DNA of 64,000 bases from Gammaproteobacteria bacterium LSUCC0096 (lineage in GTDB: Bacteria; Pseudomonadota; Gammaproteobacteria; Pseudomonadales; Litorivicinaceae), in the NCBI GenBank assembly GCA_008087055.1, contig VIEA01000001.1, forward strand, positions 1,108,245 through 1,172,244, in the 5' to 3' direction. Below, piece by piece: positions 35,979-45,899 of this stretch. Position 1 is the stretch's first letter, and each line of letters starts with the position of its first letter. Under the pieces are notes generated by a model. The model was given only the letters and a program-made list of their open reading frames with translations. It did no database searches and was not told where the DNA came from. The position numbers were made by a program, and so were the translations under genes.

Positions 35979-36877
35979 TGAGTCGCACCTGGCCGTATCT
36001 GGTGCTGTTGCTCCCGCCCCTATTTTGGGCGGGAAACTTCATCGTCGGCCGGGCGTTTGCGTCAGATCTTGGCGCGATCACCATGTCGTTTTATCGCTGG
36101 CTGTTCGCGCTGTGCCTGCTACTACCCTTTGCTTTCCAAACAGTCCGCAGAGAACTCCCGGTCATCATCAACAATCTGCCTATTTTGACGATTCTCGCAC
36201 TTCTATCGGTTGCAAGCTTCAATGTGCTTTTGTATCTCGGTCTACGGGACACTGAAGCGACCAATGCGCTGTTAATTAACTCATCCATCCCTGTCTGGAT
36301 TGTGCTCTTTGGTGTTCTATTCTTTAAAGACACGTTAAGCGCGCGCCGTGGGGCTGGAATTTTGGTCTCTTTGATTGGTGTGGCTTACCTCATCCTAAGC
36401 GGTCAATCCGATCATTTCACAGTCAATCCTGGTGACTTATGGGTGATTTCATCATCGATTGGCTGGGCTTTGTATTCGCTCACACTTCGAAAAAAACCAA
36501 GCGAACTCTCAGGCCTTGGTTTTCTTGCCTACATTGTATTTTTTGGGGTCTTCTTTAACGGACTCTTGTTGAGTCTCAATCCATTGAATGAGCCACCGAT
36601 TCCGCTAACACTCGATACACTGTATGCCGTTGGTTACGTCGCCATCTTTGCATCTCTCGGAGCCTATGTGTGCTGGAACTACGGTGTTGGACAGCTCGGC
36701 GCGCAGGTCGCAGGCCAATACATCCACTTGATGCCATTTTACGGTGTCATCTTGGCCTACATTTTCTTGAATGAATCTCTCACTTCAAATCATTGGATTT
36801 CTGGTGCACTCATCGCAACCGGTCTATTTCTTGCACTAAGGCAGCCCAACCATGCAATGGCATCCAAATCCAACTGA
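35978..36877 (+). CDS. EamA-family drug/metabolite transporter
   Basis: This 299-residue protein has ten predicted transmembrane helices in two EamA repeats (starting LLPPLFWAGNFIVGRAF and, in the second half, GDLWVISSSIGWALYSL). It overlaps the ettA stop by one base (TAATG). It is expected to export a metabolite in the inner membrane. The substrate is unknown. Confidence 0.85.
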   Translation: MSRTWPYLVLLLPPLFWAGNFIVGRAFASDLGAITMSFYRWLFALCLLLPFAFQTVRRELPVIINNLPILTILALLSVASFNVLLYLGLRDTEATNALLINSSIPVWIVLFGVLFFKDTLSARRGAGILVSLIGVAYLILSGQSDHFTVNPGDLWVISSSIGWALYSLTLRKKPSELSGLGFLAYIVFFGVFFNGLLLSLNPLNEPPIPLTLDTLYAVGYVAIFASLGAYVCWNYGVGQLGAQVAGQYIHLMPFYGVILAYIFLNESLTSNHWISGALIATGLFLALRQPNHAMASKSN

Positions 36878-37970
36878 GCGTCGCGCGCACGCGAGCCTCA
36901 AATGGTCCACGTTTCCCGACAGTGAATTACCCCTGTGGGTCGCTGATATGGATTGTGCACCACCACCTTGCGTCATCGAAACGATCCATCAAGCAACTGA
37001 TCATGGAATTTTTGGCTATGGCACCGAACCGAAGGGCTTTAGACATGCCTGGGTCGAACATCTCCGTAACCGCCACCAGTGGGATATCGATCCTGACTGG
37101 ATTGTGCCCGTGGCAGGCGTTGTCCCAGGAATGCGCTTCGCACTGATGGCACATCCAGAGATCCGGCATGTGCTCACGCCGACACCAGCCTACCCCTACT
37201 TTAAAACGGTCCCCTCGATTGAACGACGAACTGAGCATCCGATTGCGCTGACTCGTATCGGCGATACGCTCGAACCTTCTCTCACTCACATAAGAGATAC
37301 GCTCGATTCACTGACAGAACCATCCGCAATTCTCTGGTGTAACCCACATAACCCAGGTGGCACCGTCTATTCCAAAGAATGTATCCAAACACTCGTCACA
37401 ACAGCATCTAAACACGATACGCTCATTGTGAGTGACGAGATTTGGGCTGATCTCATCTTAGATGGTCAGGCGCATATTCCGCTGGGTCTCATCGCACCAA
37501 ATGACCAGCCAACGATTACGCTAATGGCCGCGACCAAAACATTCAATGTGGCAGGCTTCGGCTGTGCAGTCGCAATCATTCCGGAGCCAAAAACACGCGC
37601 ACGTTTCCAAGAAACACTGATCGCGATGCCACATATCGCACCGCTAGCCTATGCAGTGACTGAATCGTGTCTTCGCGATGGCTGGCACTGGCATCGTGAA
37701 TTAATCGATGCGTTAAAATGCAATCGCAGCCGAGTCCTTGATTGGGCTGTAACTCATCCTGAGTTTGAAGTGACCACCGGACGAGCCACCTTCCTTGCCT
37801 GGATCGAGTCGCACCATCAAAAAGACCTATCAGAACGCTTTGCTCGGCAGGGTGTCCGTCTATCGCCTGGAACACCTTTTGGTTCAGAAACCGCTGTGCG
37901 CTTGAATTTTGGGACCAACCCCGCCACTTTAGATGAAGCGCTACGCCGAATGGATGCGGCACTCCTGTAA
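36852..37970 (+). CDS. MalY/PatB-like cystathionine beta-lyase (PLP)
   Basis: This 372-residue fold-type I PLP enzyme has LPLWVADMDCAPPP and GIFGYG at the N-terminus, the cofactor residues in NPHNPGGTV and VSDEIWADLI, and the PLP lysine in AATKTFNVAG. Family members cleave cystathionine or cysteine to pyruvate, and some act as aminotransferases. Its first 26 bases overlap the EamA gene, so co-expression is likely. Confidence 0.85.
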   Translation: MQWHPNPTERRAHASLKWSTFPDSELPLWVADMDCAPPPCVIETIHQATDHGIFGYGTEPKGFRHAWVEHLRNRHQWDIDPDWIVPVAGVVPGMRFALMAHPEIRHVLTPTPAYPYFKTVPSIERRTEHPIALTRIGDTLEPSLTHIRDTLDSLTEPSAILWCNPHNPGGTVYSKECIQTLVTTASKHDTLIVSDEIWADLILDGQAHIPLGLIAPNDQPTITLMAATKTFNVAGFGCAVAIIPEPKTRARFQETLIAMPHIAPLAYAVTESCLRDGWHWHRELIDALKCNRSRVLDWAVTHPEFEVTTGRATFLAWIESHHQKDLSERFARQGVRLSPGTPFGSETAVRLNFGTNPATLDEALRRMDAALL

Positions 37971-37987
37971 ACCCGAGAGGAATACAC

Positions 37988-39031
37988 ATGATCGAAAAAC
38001 GCCCACTGGGTAAAACCGGACTCGACGTCACATCCATTTGCCTTGGTACCATGACCTGGGGTGAACAAAATACGGAAGCTGAAGCACACGAGCAGTTGAG
38101 TTATGCCTGCGACGAACGCGGTATTAACTTCATCGATACCGCTGAACTCTATCCTGTCCCGCCAAAAGCAGACACCCAAGGCCGGACCGAACAATACATC
38201 GGCTCGTGGCTCACCAAACGTGGCCAGCGAGACGACCTCGTGATAGCGACCAAAGCATGTGGACCTGGTGAATGGGTCAACTATTTCAGAGGCGGTCCAC
38301 GTCATACGAAGGCACATCTAGAGGCCGCAATCGACGCATCACTGGCTCGACTTCAAACCGACTATGTCGATCTTTATCAGCTCCACTGGCCTGATCGTCC
38401 CACGAATTTCTTTGGTCAATTGGGCTACACCCACGTTGATGGCGCAGACGAGACACCGATCGATGAAATCCTTACCGCACTCGAAAGCCTCGTCGTCAGC
38501 GGCAAAGTCAGAGCAATCGGTCTTTCGAATGAGACACCTTGGGGTGTGATGACGTTCCTTGAAATTGCACGTCGTGAAGGGCTTCCTGTCGTCGCATCCA
38601 TTCAAAACCCCTACTCACTACTGAATCGAACCTTCGAGATCGGTCTTTCGGAAATCGCACACCGGGAATCTGTGGGCTTACTTGCCTATTCACCACTCGC
38701 TTTTGGGGTACTGTCTGGAAAGTATTTAGGTGGTAAACGACCTGAAGGTGCCCGACTGACCCTCTTTGATCGATTCAGTCGCTACTCCAATCCTGAAGCA
38801 ACAACAGCAACAGAGGCCTATGCGGCACTTGCTGCCGAGCACGGTCTCTCCCTGACGGAAATGGCACTCGCTTTTGTGACCTCAAGGCCATTTGTGACAT
38901 CCAATATCATTGGAGCGACGTCAATCGAGCAGCTAAAAGAAAATATTGATACACATGATGTCAAACTCTCCGATGCCATTCTTGATGGCATTGAAGCAAT
39001 CCATATCAGCCAACCCAACCCATCACCTTAA
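37988..39031 (+). CDS. tas: Aldo/keto reductase, Tas-like
   Basis: This 347-residue protein starts MIEKRPLGKTGLDVTSICLGTMTWGEQN, typical of Tas. The catalytic Tyr is in DTAELYPVP, the Lys in IATKACG and the His in YQLHWPDR, giving the complete AKR tetrad with the Asp of DTAE. It is NADPH-linked and the physiological substrate is unknown. It lies 17 bases after the PatB-like gene. Confidence 0.88.
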   Translation: MIEKRPLGKTGLDVTSICLGTMTWGEQNTEAEAHEQLSYACDERGINFIDTAELYPVPPKADTQGRTEQYIGSWLTKRGQRDDLVIATKACGPGEWVNYFRGGPRHTKAHLEAAIDASLARLQTDYVDLYQLHWPDRPTNFFGQLGYTHVDGADETPIDEILTALESLVVSGKVRAIGLSNETPWGVMTFLEIARREGLPVVASIQNPYSLLNRTFEIGLSEIAHRESVGLLAYSPLAFGVLSGKYLGGKRPEGARLTLFDRFSRYSNPEATTATEAYAALAAEHGLSLTEMALAFVTSRPFVTSNIIGATSIEQLKENIDTHDVKLSDAILDGIEAIHISQPNPSP

Positions 39032-39040
39032 GGATTGACT

Positions 39041-39904
39041 ATGACACCACGTCGCAGCGCACTCTTTATGCCCGCGCATAACGAACGAGCTGTTGCCAAA
39101 GCACGGACGCTCGATTGTGACGTGGTCATTCTGGATCTTGAAGATGCGGTTGCTCCAGATACCAAACACAGTGCTCGAGATACCGCCAAAGCATCTGTTT
39201 TGGATGGTGGCTTCGATCCACGTGAAATCGCGGTACGCGTCAATGGTATCGGCACTGAATGGCACACCGATGACATCAACGCATTTGTTAACGCCCCCTT
39301 AGATGCGATCGTGATTCCTAAAGCAGAATTACCGGCCGATATCACTCAACTTGGCGAGCAGATGGATGCGCTCGGTTACGGCCCTGATGTTGAATTGTGG
39401 CTCATGGCCGAGACGCCAACTGGCGTCTTCAATGCGCGTGAACTCTGCCAAGCACATCCACGCGTTGGAGCGCTCTTATTAGGAACGTCTGATTTGGCTA
39501 AATGCTTGCGAATTCCTGCAACCATTGAACGCGATGGGCTATTGCATGCCCTCTCACACTGCGTACTCGCTGCACGAGAAGCCAACATCGATGTATTAGA
39601 CGGGGTGTGTTTGGATCTCGCAAACCCAGAAATTTTTCAAGTGCAGTGCGAACAAGGACGACAACTCGGATTCGATGGCAAAACGTTGATTCACCCCTCA
39701 CAAATTGCAACTGCTAACGAAGTCTTCGCACCATCTGATGATGAAATCGAGCGCGCACAACATATTATGACCGCCTGGAATGAAGCACTCGCCCGTGGCG
39801 ATGGACTCTGTGTACTGAACGGAAAGTTGGTTGAGAATCTGCATGCGGAGGAAGCCTTAAGAACAATCGCTCTTCACGAGGCAATAAAAGCCCGCTCATT
39901 CTAA
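39041..39904 (+). CDS. HpcH/HpaI aldolase/citrate-lyase-like (CitE-type) CoA-ester lyase
   Basis: This protein is 287 residues from ATG 39041; an in-frame TTG two codons earlier is spurious, since AAGGATTG sits before the ATG. CitE-like landmarks are DLEDAVAPDTKH (metal and substrate Glu/Asp), VRVNGIGTEW and PKAE. The active-site Arg is in SRRSALFMPAHNE-like position at the N-terminus. Stand-alone CitE-like proteins act on malyl- or citramalyl-CoA. Here it ends the ettA run. The substrate is not fixed by context. Confidence 0.82.
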   Translation: MTPRRSALFMPAHNERAVAKARTLDCDVVILDLEDAVAPDTKHSARDTAKASVLDGGFDPREIAVRVNGIGTEWHTDDINAFVNAPLDAIVIPKAELPADITQLGEQMDALGYGPDVELWLMAETPTGVFNARELCQAHPRVGALLLGTSDLAKCLRIPATIERDGLLHALSHCVLAAREANIDVLDGVCLDLANPEIFQVQCEQGRQLGFDGKTLIHPSQIATANEVFAPSDDEIERAQHIMTAWNEALARGDGLCVLNGKLVENLHAEEALRTIALHEAIKARSF

Positions 39905-40747
39905 TGGCGTGACGTCCACAGAGACTTCGAGCGCATGCTGACTCCCACCCGTCATTAAGCCCTTCAGTGGAACCACATCACCATAATCTCGCCCCCAGGC
40001 AAGCGTGACGTGACGCTCTGACGGAAGAAGGCCATTCGTTGGATCAAAATCAATCCATCCAGTTCCAGGAACAAAGACACTGACCCATGCATGTGATGCA
40101 TCGGCTCCCATCAGTTTGGGCTGCCCAGGTGGCGGATCGGTTTCCAGATAGCCTGAGACATATCGGCACGCGACACCCCTGGATCTCAAGGTTGCAAGCA
40201 TCAGATGGGCAAAGTCCTGACACACACCCCGCTTCTCGGACAACACAAGTCCAACGGGCGTTTCGACATCACTGAAATTTTGATCGTAAACGAACTCACG
40301 AAAAATGAACTCATTCAGTGCATTGGTCGATTCAAGAAGGCCCCGGCCGGCTGTAAAAAAGCCAGAAGCAAATTGCTGAATATCTGTATTACTGGTTGGT
40401 ACATAAACACTCGGCCGGCAGTAAAGACGCGTTTTCGCAGGAATTACCAACTGAGCATCCCAAGCAACATCACGCTCTAAATCGACACGCGTTGGGCGGA
40501 CTTCCACTTCGGACTCAGCCAGTACATTGAGCTCTGTATGCACTTCGTCGATTGAGAACTGAGATACTCGATTACCGAATAAATCGTGTCGCTCGTGCAC
40601 ATCCTCAATGACCGGCAAAATTGTCAGCCGCGCACTTAACACTTGTTGGTTCAATGTGTCCCGGGGAAGCAGTGTCGCATGGCTATGACACAAGCTCACA
40701 GGCTGCCCATACTGGTACCGATTGCGGTGTCTCACTCGATAGCGCAT
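39896..40747 (-). CDS. Transglutaminase-family protein
   Basis: This 283-residue protein has an N-terminal Bact_transglu_N-like beta domain (YRVRHRNRYQYGQPVSLC) and the catalytic core GVCQDFAHLM (Cys), DASHAWVSVF (His) and WIDFDPTNG (Asp). It overlaps the stop of the upstream ATP-grasp/alpha-E gene by one base. The pair is a recurring bacterial operon linked to peptide ligation or cleavage of unknown substrate. Confidence 0.88.
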   Translation of the reverse strand: MRYRVRHRNRYQYGQPVSLCHSHATLLPRDTLNQQVLSARLTILPVIEDVHERHDLFGNRVSQFSIDEVHTELNVLAESEVEVRPTRVDLERDVAWDAQLVIPAKTRLYCRPSVYVPTSNTDIQQFASGFFTAGRGLLESTNALNEFIFREFVYDQNFSDVETPVGLVLSEKRGVCQDFAHLMLATLRSRGVACRYVSGYLETDPPPGQPKLMGADASHAWVSVFVPGTGWIDFDPTNGLLPSERHVTLAWGRDYGDVVPLKGLMTGGSQHALEVSVDVTPLE

Positions 40748-43167
40748 CAGCTCACCTTCACCAATTGTTGCGGGACATCCGCATGACTGAAGTAGGCAAG
40801 CGTAATCGCCTCACTCAAGCTTGAGAGTGTTTCAATCTGATGATCTAGGGTGTCGAATAACGGCTTCTTGGGAGACCCCTGAATCGTCATCAGATCGTCT
40901 GTTTGCGCCATCTGAAGACCCGCATGGATCCGGAATGCCAGCTGTTGTAACTGCGTCTTACGACCCACTAACTGCTGCACCGGCAATCCCTGAACCAAAC
41001 TTTCAAGACGCGCAGCCAGATAGCCGATTGCGCGTGGCGTCTCTGTATCCAGTAACAACAGATCCAGTATCGCTGTTGGATGCAGTCGCGTCCTGTAGCG
41101 ACGCCGATAAGTCATCACGGTATCAGTGACTTCAAGAACCAATTCCCACTGGTTGATATCCTGAGTCTTCAACGTCTGAAATGCATAATTTAAGAGCATC
41201 AGGGTTTTACTCGCGCGCTCTAAATGCCGACCGATATCCATAAACCGGTGCGCGAACGTACGACTCATGGTGTCGTTATTCAAACCTGAGAAGGTCGCCA
41301 ACTGCATTAGAATCGAGTCCACCTGATCAAGCAACCGACCGGCATCTGCATGCTTCATCCAGCCAATCCGCTCAATCATTTGCTCAAGGTTCACAAGTGC
41401 ACGCCATGCATCATCACTCAAGTAGTCTGGTGTCGCTCGTGCATTACGCATGATGGCGTTAATCAACTCGCTTAACCCACCAACAGCTGTCCGCGTGAAT
41501 ATCAATTGATGAATTTCTGAAGCGGCATCGTCAAAGTTGATTTCATCTGTTCTAAATTGCGCACCTAAAAGCCAAAGTGCTGCTTGTTGGCGCTCAGTGC
41601 GCACATCAATGGCGCCAGCCAATACTTCCCTCACAAGACGCGTGAGTCCATCGGCACGCTCAACATAACGACCCAGCCAAAACATCGCATCCGCAACACG
41701 GCTCGGCGTCATGGACTGATCCACTGGCCCAAGAGCCGGTGCATCCATCTCAGCAAACATGGAGAGCTGATTGTCCGGCTCCATTCCCATGACCCAAAGA
41801 TCTTTATAGCGTTCTGGCGTATTCGGGCGTAACTGTGCCCAAGACGCATCGTGATTACACGACGCGAGCCCACCAGGCATCACATCAACTTTCTGATCCT
41901 GCGATTGCGCGGTATACATGCGAAGGACTGCAAACGATTCGCCACGCGCAGTGCCTTCGGCAACGGGTACTGTTTCCAAATCAATCGCTTGCCACGCAAC
42001 CCAACTCGATGGGTCAGAAGCGATTCGCGCTTTCAACGTATCCCTTTCAGATTCGGGAAGATCTCTGACAACAAAAGACTCACCCGCTGGAAAAGCCGAT
42101 GCGTGGCGAATCAACACATCGGGCCAAAGCGACTCAAACTCTTCTCGCTCATCCGCATCACCCAGCCAAAGCGCGGGCAGTGTTTTAAGAATGAGTTCCT
42201 CACCGAGTAACTTCTGACACAGGCCTTCAAAGCGCCCCATCCACAACGGTGAGTCAATCACACCAGAGCCAGGCACATTACCCATCCGAACACCACCACG
42301 ACGGACAGCGTCCATCAATCCAGGTGTCCCTTGACGGCTCAATCCATTCAGCTCAAGCGGATCGATATCTTGATCAGCCACTCGACGCAAGACGCCCGAG
42401 ACTGGGCGAAGACCACTCAACGTCTTTAGCATCAGCCGATTACCACGAACGGTCAGGTCATCGCCTTCGGCCAGCGTAAAGTCCAAATGATTCGCCAAAA
42501 ACGCATGCTCAAAGTAGCTCTCAACGGACTGGCCTGGCGTCATCAAAATCGATAAATCCTGATCGCGGCTGTCAGCTCGCAAAAACTGCCGCAAAGTTCG
42601 GAAAAATCCAGATAACCGCTTTACTGACATCCGACGAAGCAAATAGCCCATCACGCGCGACATAATCAATCGCCGCTCCAGCACATAGCCAAGGCCTGCC
42701 GGTGCACGGGTACTTTGCCCCAACACAAACCACTGACCATGACTGTCGCGCACCAGATCGTGTGCTAAAAAGCTGACCCATGGGGTTTGTGGATTTAGTC
42801 CGTGCGCTTCGATGAGATATTCTGGATTGGAGAATAGTAAATCGGCCGGAACCGAACCATCGGCCAACAAGTGGCGCTCGCCGTAGATATCATTAAGTAA
42901 GGCTTCGAAAAAACGCATCCGTTGCGTTAGACCACGTGCCAGATGCTCGAAGGTCGATTCACTCATCAAGTACGGCACGACATCGAGCTGCCCCTGACGA
43001 TTCTGATGATGTTTGGACGTATGCGCCTGATATGTGAGGCCGTTCTCTTTTAAGCGGCGCTCGACTTCTTCTGCCCAGCGCGCCTGTTGATTACCCTCGT
43101 CATAGTCAAGGGCGGAAAACAGAGTTTCCCAGGCGGTATCGATTGATTGGGTAGTTGAATCAGACAT
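40747..43167 (-). CDS. Circularly permuted ATP-grasp / alpha-E fusion protein
   Basis: This protein is 806 residues from ATG 43167 (MSDSTTQ), since the longer frame overlaps the LysR gene. The N-terminal half is a type 2 circularly permuted ATP-grasp domain (DUF404/DUF407 type; YLIEAHGLNP, GQSTRAPAGLGYVLERRLIMSR). The C-terminal half is the helical alpha-E domain beginning MFWLGRYVERADGLTRLVREVL. These two domains are usually on separate proteins, so the fusion is notable. It forms a unit with the transglutaminase. A peptide-synthesis role is inferred. Confidence 0.88.
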   Translation of the reverse strand: MSDSTTQSIDTAWETLFSALDYDEGNQQARWAEEVERRLKENGLTYQAHTSKHHQNRQGQLDVVPYLMSESTFEHLARGLTQRMRFFEALLNDIYGERHLLADGSVPADLLFSNPEYLIEAHGLNPQTPWVSFLAHDLVRDSHGQWFVLGQSTRAPAGLGYVLERRLIMSRVMGYLLRRMSVKRLSGFFRTLRQFLRADSRDQDLSILMTPGQSVESYFEHAFLANHLDFTLAEGDDLTVRGNRLMLKTLSGLRPVSGVLRRVADQDIDPLELNGLSRQGTPGLMDAVRRGGVRMGNVPGSGVIDSPLWMGRFEGLCQKLLGEELILKTLPALWLGDADEREEFESLWPDVLIRHASAFPAGESFVVRDLPESERDTLKARIASDPSSWVAWQAIDLETVPVAEGTARGESFAVLRMYTAQSQDQKVDVMPGGLASCNHDASWAQLRPNTPERYKDLWVMGMEPDNQLSMFAEMDAPALGPVDQSMTPSRVADAMFWLGRYVERADGLTRLVREVLAGAIDVRTERQQAALWLLGAQFRTDEINFDDAASEIHQLIFTRTAVGGLSELINAIMRNARATPDYLSDDAWRALVNLEQMIERIGWMKHADAGRLLDQVDSILMQLATFSGLNNDTMSRTFAHRFMDIGRHLERASKTLMLLNYAFQTLKTQDINQWELVLEVTDTVMTYRRRYRTRLHPTAILDLLLLDTETPRAIGYLAARLESLVQGLPVQQLVGRKTQLQQLAFRIHAGLQMAQTDDLMTIQGSPKKPLFDTLDHQIETLSSLSEAITLAYFSHADVPQQLVKVS

Positions 43168-43234
43168 GCAAACTGGTTTGTGACCAAAGAGGTGAGAGTC
43201 TACCTCCTTGTGTAACGAACCGGTAGTCAAACAA

Positions 43235-44119
43235 CTAATGCACCGAACCGCTGAGCGTACGCATGAATGCAAGCGCCGCATGAATCCGAGGTATCCGCTC
43301 AGTGGTCGGGTGCGATACCAAGAAAAACTCTCGATGTAACTGAAGCTCAGGAAGTATCGCTATCAATTCTTCACCATCTTCAAGCAAAAAATCATGCAAT
43401 ACCCCAACTCCAAGCCCAGAACGCACTGCTTCAACTTGACCAATTGGAGAGTAAATAGCGATGTTCGATTGCCACCCACTACTAATCTGCTTTGCGATAT
43501 TGAGCCGATCACTGAAGAGAAGATCCTCGACATAGCCGATCAAACGATGCGTGAGTAACTCATCGATGGTTTTCGGTATTCCATGATCGGCAACGTAAGA
43601 TTTACTTGCGTAGAGCCCTAACGCATAGGCACCCAAACTTTCCGAGTGCAATTGCCCCTCGCTCGGACGACCCACCATCACCGCAATATCAGCTTCCCGA
43701 CGCGACAGTGAGAATCCAGGTGTTTGTGGAACAATTTCGAGATTAAGGTCAGGATGTTCTTGAAGTAGCCGGCCAAGATTGGGGGTCAGCACTTTTAATG
43801 CAAAACCCTCAGGCGCGGCGATACGGACTGTCCCGGACACTGAACGACCATGGGATTCAAAAATCGAACTCGCAGCGTCGATTTCAGCCTCTGCTCGCTC
43901 TAAATACTCAACCAAACGACTGCCCTCGTTGGTCAGTTGCATCCCTTTGCTGTGTCGTGTCAGCAGGCTCGTACCAACGCGATGCTGCAACTGATTTAAG
44001 TGCCGCGACAGGGTCATCACCGACACACCCAAAGCCTCGGCCGCACGGCCTAACTGCCCTGCACGCGCCACAGCGAGTAGGTATCTCGCATCTTCCCAAT
44101 TCAGTTGCTTTTGTTTCAT
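43235..44119 (-). CDS. LysR-family transcriptional regulator
   Basis: This protein is 294 residues from ATG 44119 (MKQKQLNWEDARYLLAV); upstream ATGs at 44137 and 44155 run through the operator-like palindrome. The winged helix-turn-helix is in QLGRAAEALGVSVMTLSRHLNQLQ. The effector domain starts near residue 90. It is divergent from mmsA and probably controls it together with itself. No effector is known. Confidence 0.85.
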   Translation of the reverse strand: MKQKQLNWEDARYLLAVARAGQLGRAAEALGVSVMTLSRHLNQLQHRVGTSLLTRHSKGMQLTNEGSRLVEYLERAEAEIDAASSIFESHGRSVSGTVRIAAPEGFALKVLTPNLGRLLQEHPDLNLEIVPQTPGFSLSRREADIAVMVGRPSEGQLHSESLGAYALGLYASKSYVADHGIPKTIDELLTHRLIGYVEDLLFSDRLNIAKQISSGWQSNIAIYSPIGQVEAVRSGLGVGVLHDFLLEDGEELIAILPELQLHREFFLVSHPTTERIPRIHAALAFMRTLSGSVH

Positions 44120-44127
44120 CAACCCAA

Positions 44128-44149
44128 GATACAACATATTTGTTGTATC
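44128..44149. promoter_or_regulatory. Perfect operator palindrome between lysR and mmsA
   Basis: Two 9-base arms, GATACAACA and TGTTGTATC, flank TATT. The site is nine bases from the lysR ATG and 78 bases before mmsA. It is the likely binding site of the LysR protein, giving autorepression and control of mmsA. Confidence 0.65.
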
Positions 44150-44226
44150 AAACACATTATATTTTCTATTGAATCATCATTTTTAAGGATATTTAATGCT
44201 GACAATCCAAACTTTAGAGGTGCACG

Positions 44227-45726
44227 ATGTCTGTATTAGGTAACTTCATAGGCGGCAAACAAGTCGCTTCAAACTCAGGACGAACAGCGACTGTCTTCAA
44301 TCCAGCAACAGGCGACAAACGCTTTGACGTCGCCCTATCATCAGCCGATGAAACCCGTGCTGCGATCGCAAACGCGCAAGAGGCATTCGCATCATGGAGC
44401 AAAGTGACTCCTCTCAACCGCGCGCGCGTGATGTTCAAATTTAAAGAGCTTGTCGAAAAACACGCAGATGAACTCGCTGAACTGATTACCTCTGAGCACG
44501 GAAAAGTATTTTCAGATGCGAAAGGTGAATTAACACGCGGTCTTGAAGTTGTTGAGTTTGCATGCGGCATCCCACACTTGCTCAAAGGCGAGCACAGCTT
44601 AAACGTTGGCCGAGATGTCGATAGCTATAGCCAAATGATGCCAATGGGTGTTTGTGCGGGGATCAGTCCATTTAACTTCCCAGCCATGGTACCGATGTGG
44701 ATGTTCCCTGTGGCCATCGCGTGCGGTAATACGTTCGTAATGAAGCCTTCTGAAAAAGATCCATCGACACCGCTCCGTTTGGCAGAGCTTCTGAAAGAAG
44801 CGGGTCTTCCAGACGGTGTGTTCAATGTCGTCAACGGGGATAAAGAATCTGTTGATGTCCTCTTAACTGATGAGCGCATCCAAGCAGTTAGCTTTGTTGG
44901 TTCAACACCAATCGCTGAATATATCTACTCAACAGCGAGTGCTCATGGCAAGCGCGTCCAAGCACTCGGTGGCGCAAAGAATCATATGGTCATCATGCCA
45001 GATGCTGATCCTGTACAAGTGGTTAGCTCATTAATGGGCGCTGCTTACGGTTCTGCAGGTGAGCGCTGTATGGCGATCTCGGTCGCAGTCTGTGTTGGTG
45101 ACGAAGTCGCGGACAAGTTAATCCATGACCTGAAGACTGAAATCGCTGGCATGAAAGTCGGTGCCGGTATGAATTCTGATGAGCCACACATGGGGCCATT
45201 GGTCACGCGTGAGCATGCAGACAAGGTTCTCGGTTACATCAATCAGGGCGTTTCAGAAGGTGCAACACTTGTCGTTGATGGCCGAGATTTCGTTGTCACA
45301 GGTAATGAAAATGGCTATTTCGTTGGCCCAACACTGTTTGACCACGTTAAACCGGGTATGCGCATCTATGACGAAGAGATCTTTGGCCCTGTCCTGTCAG
45401 TCGTGCGAGTGGAGAGCTATGAAGAAGCCGTACGACTCATCAACGATCATGAGTACGGTAACGGAACGGCCATCTTCACACGTGATGGCGATACCGCGCG
45501 CCAATTTACCGAAACAGTCCAAGTCGGCATGATTGGGGTCAACGTCCCTATTCCTGTTCCGATGGCATTCCACAGTTTCGGGGGATGGAAACGAAGCCTC
45601 TTCGGTCCATTACACATGCATGGACCAGACGGTGTGCGTTTCTACACACGGATGAAAACCATCACAGCACGCTGGCCGACTGGTCTTCGAGCTGGTGCTG
45701 AATTCTCAATGCCTACGATGAAGTAA
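44227..45726 (+). CDS. mmsA: CoA-acylating methylmalonate-semialdehyde dehydrogenase
   Basis: This 499-residue aldehyde dehydrogenase has GAKNHMV near the cofactor loop, the catalytic Cys in GERCMAISVAV, and the C-terminal FGGWKRSLFG typical of MmsA. It converts methylmalonate semialdehyde to propionyl-CoA in valine catabolism, and also acts in inositol and beta-alanine routes. AGGTGC lies before the ATG. It is regulated through the LysR palindrome (inference). Confidence 0.92.
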   Translation: MSVLGNFIGGKQVASNSGRTATVFNPATGDKRFDVALSSADETRAAIANAQEAFASWSKVTPLNRARVMFKFKELVEKHADELAELITSEHGKVFSDAKGELTRGLEVVEFACGIPHLLKGEHSLNVGRDVDSYSQMMPMGVCAGISPFNFPAMVPMWMFPVAIACGNTFVMKPSEKDPSTPLRLAELLKEAGLPDGVFNVVNGDKESVDVLLTDERIQAVSFVGSTPIAEYIYSTASAHGKRVQALGGAKNHMVIMPDADPVQVVSSLMGAAYGSAGERCMAISVAVCVGDEVADKLIHDLKTEIAGMKVGAGMNSDEPHMGPLVTREHADKVLGYINQGVSEGATLVVDGRDFVVTGNENGYFVGPTLFDHVKPGMRIYDEEIFGPVLSVVRVESYEEAVRLINDHEYGNGTAIFTRDGDTARQFTETVQVGMIGVNVPIPVPMAFHSFGGWKRSLFGPLHMHGPDGVRFYTRMKTITARWPTGLRAGAEFSMPTMK

Positions 45727-45732
45727 CAAAAA

Positions 45733-45750
45733 AGCGGCCCCAGGGCCGCT
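45733..45750 (+). terminator. Rho-independent terminator of mmsA
   Basis: The stem AGCGGCCC with GGGCCGCT and a two-base loop is followed by TTTCTT, seven bases after the mmsA stop. Confidence 0.9.
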
Positions 45751-45899
45751 TTTCTTATCCTGATGGCTCAGTTTCAAAGTGTATAAGAGCTGCAAACACA
45801 ACACCCCTCCCAAAATTAATCAAGAGGTTGCAAAAAGTCGCATTTAGGGTCGTTTTGGCGTATCTTTCGTCGAGTGTTTAAAGCTGCGAGGTAGCCACC

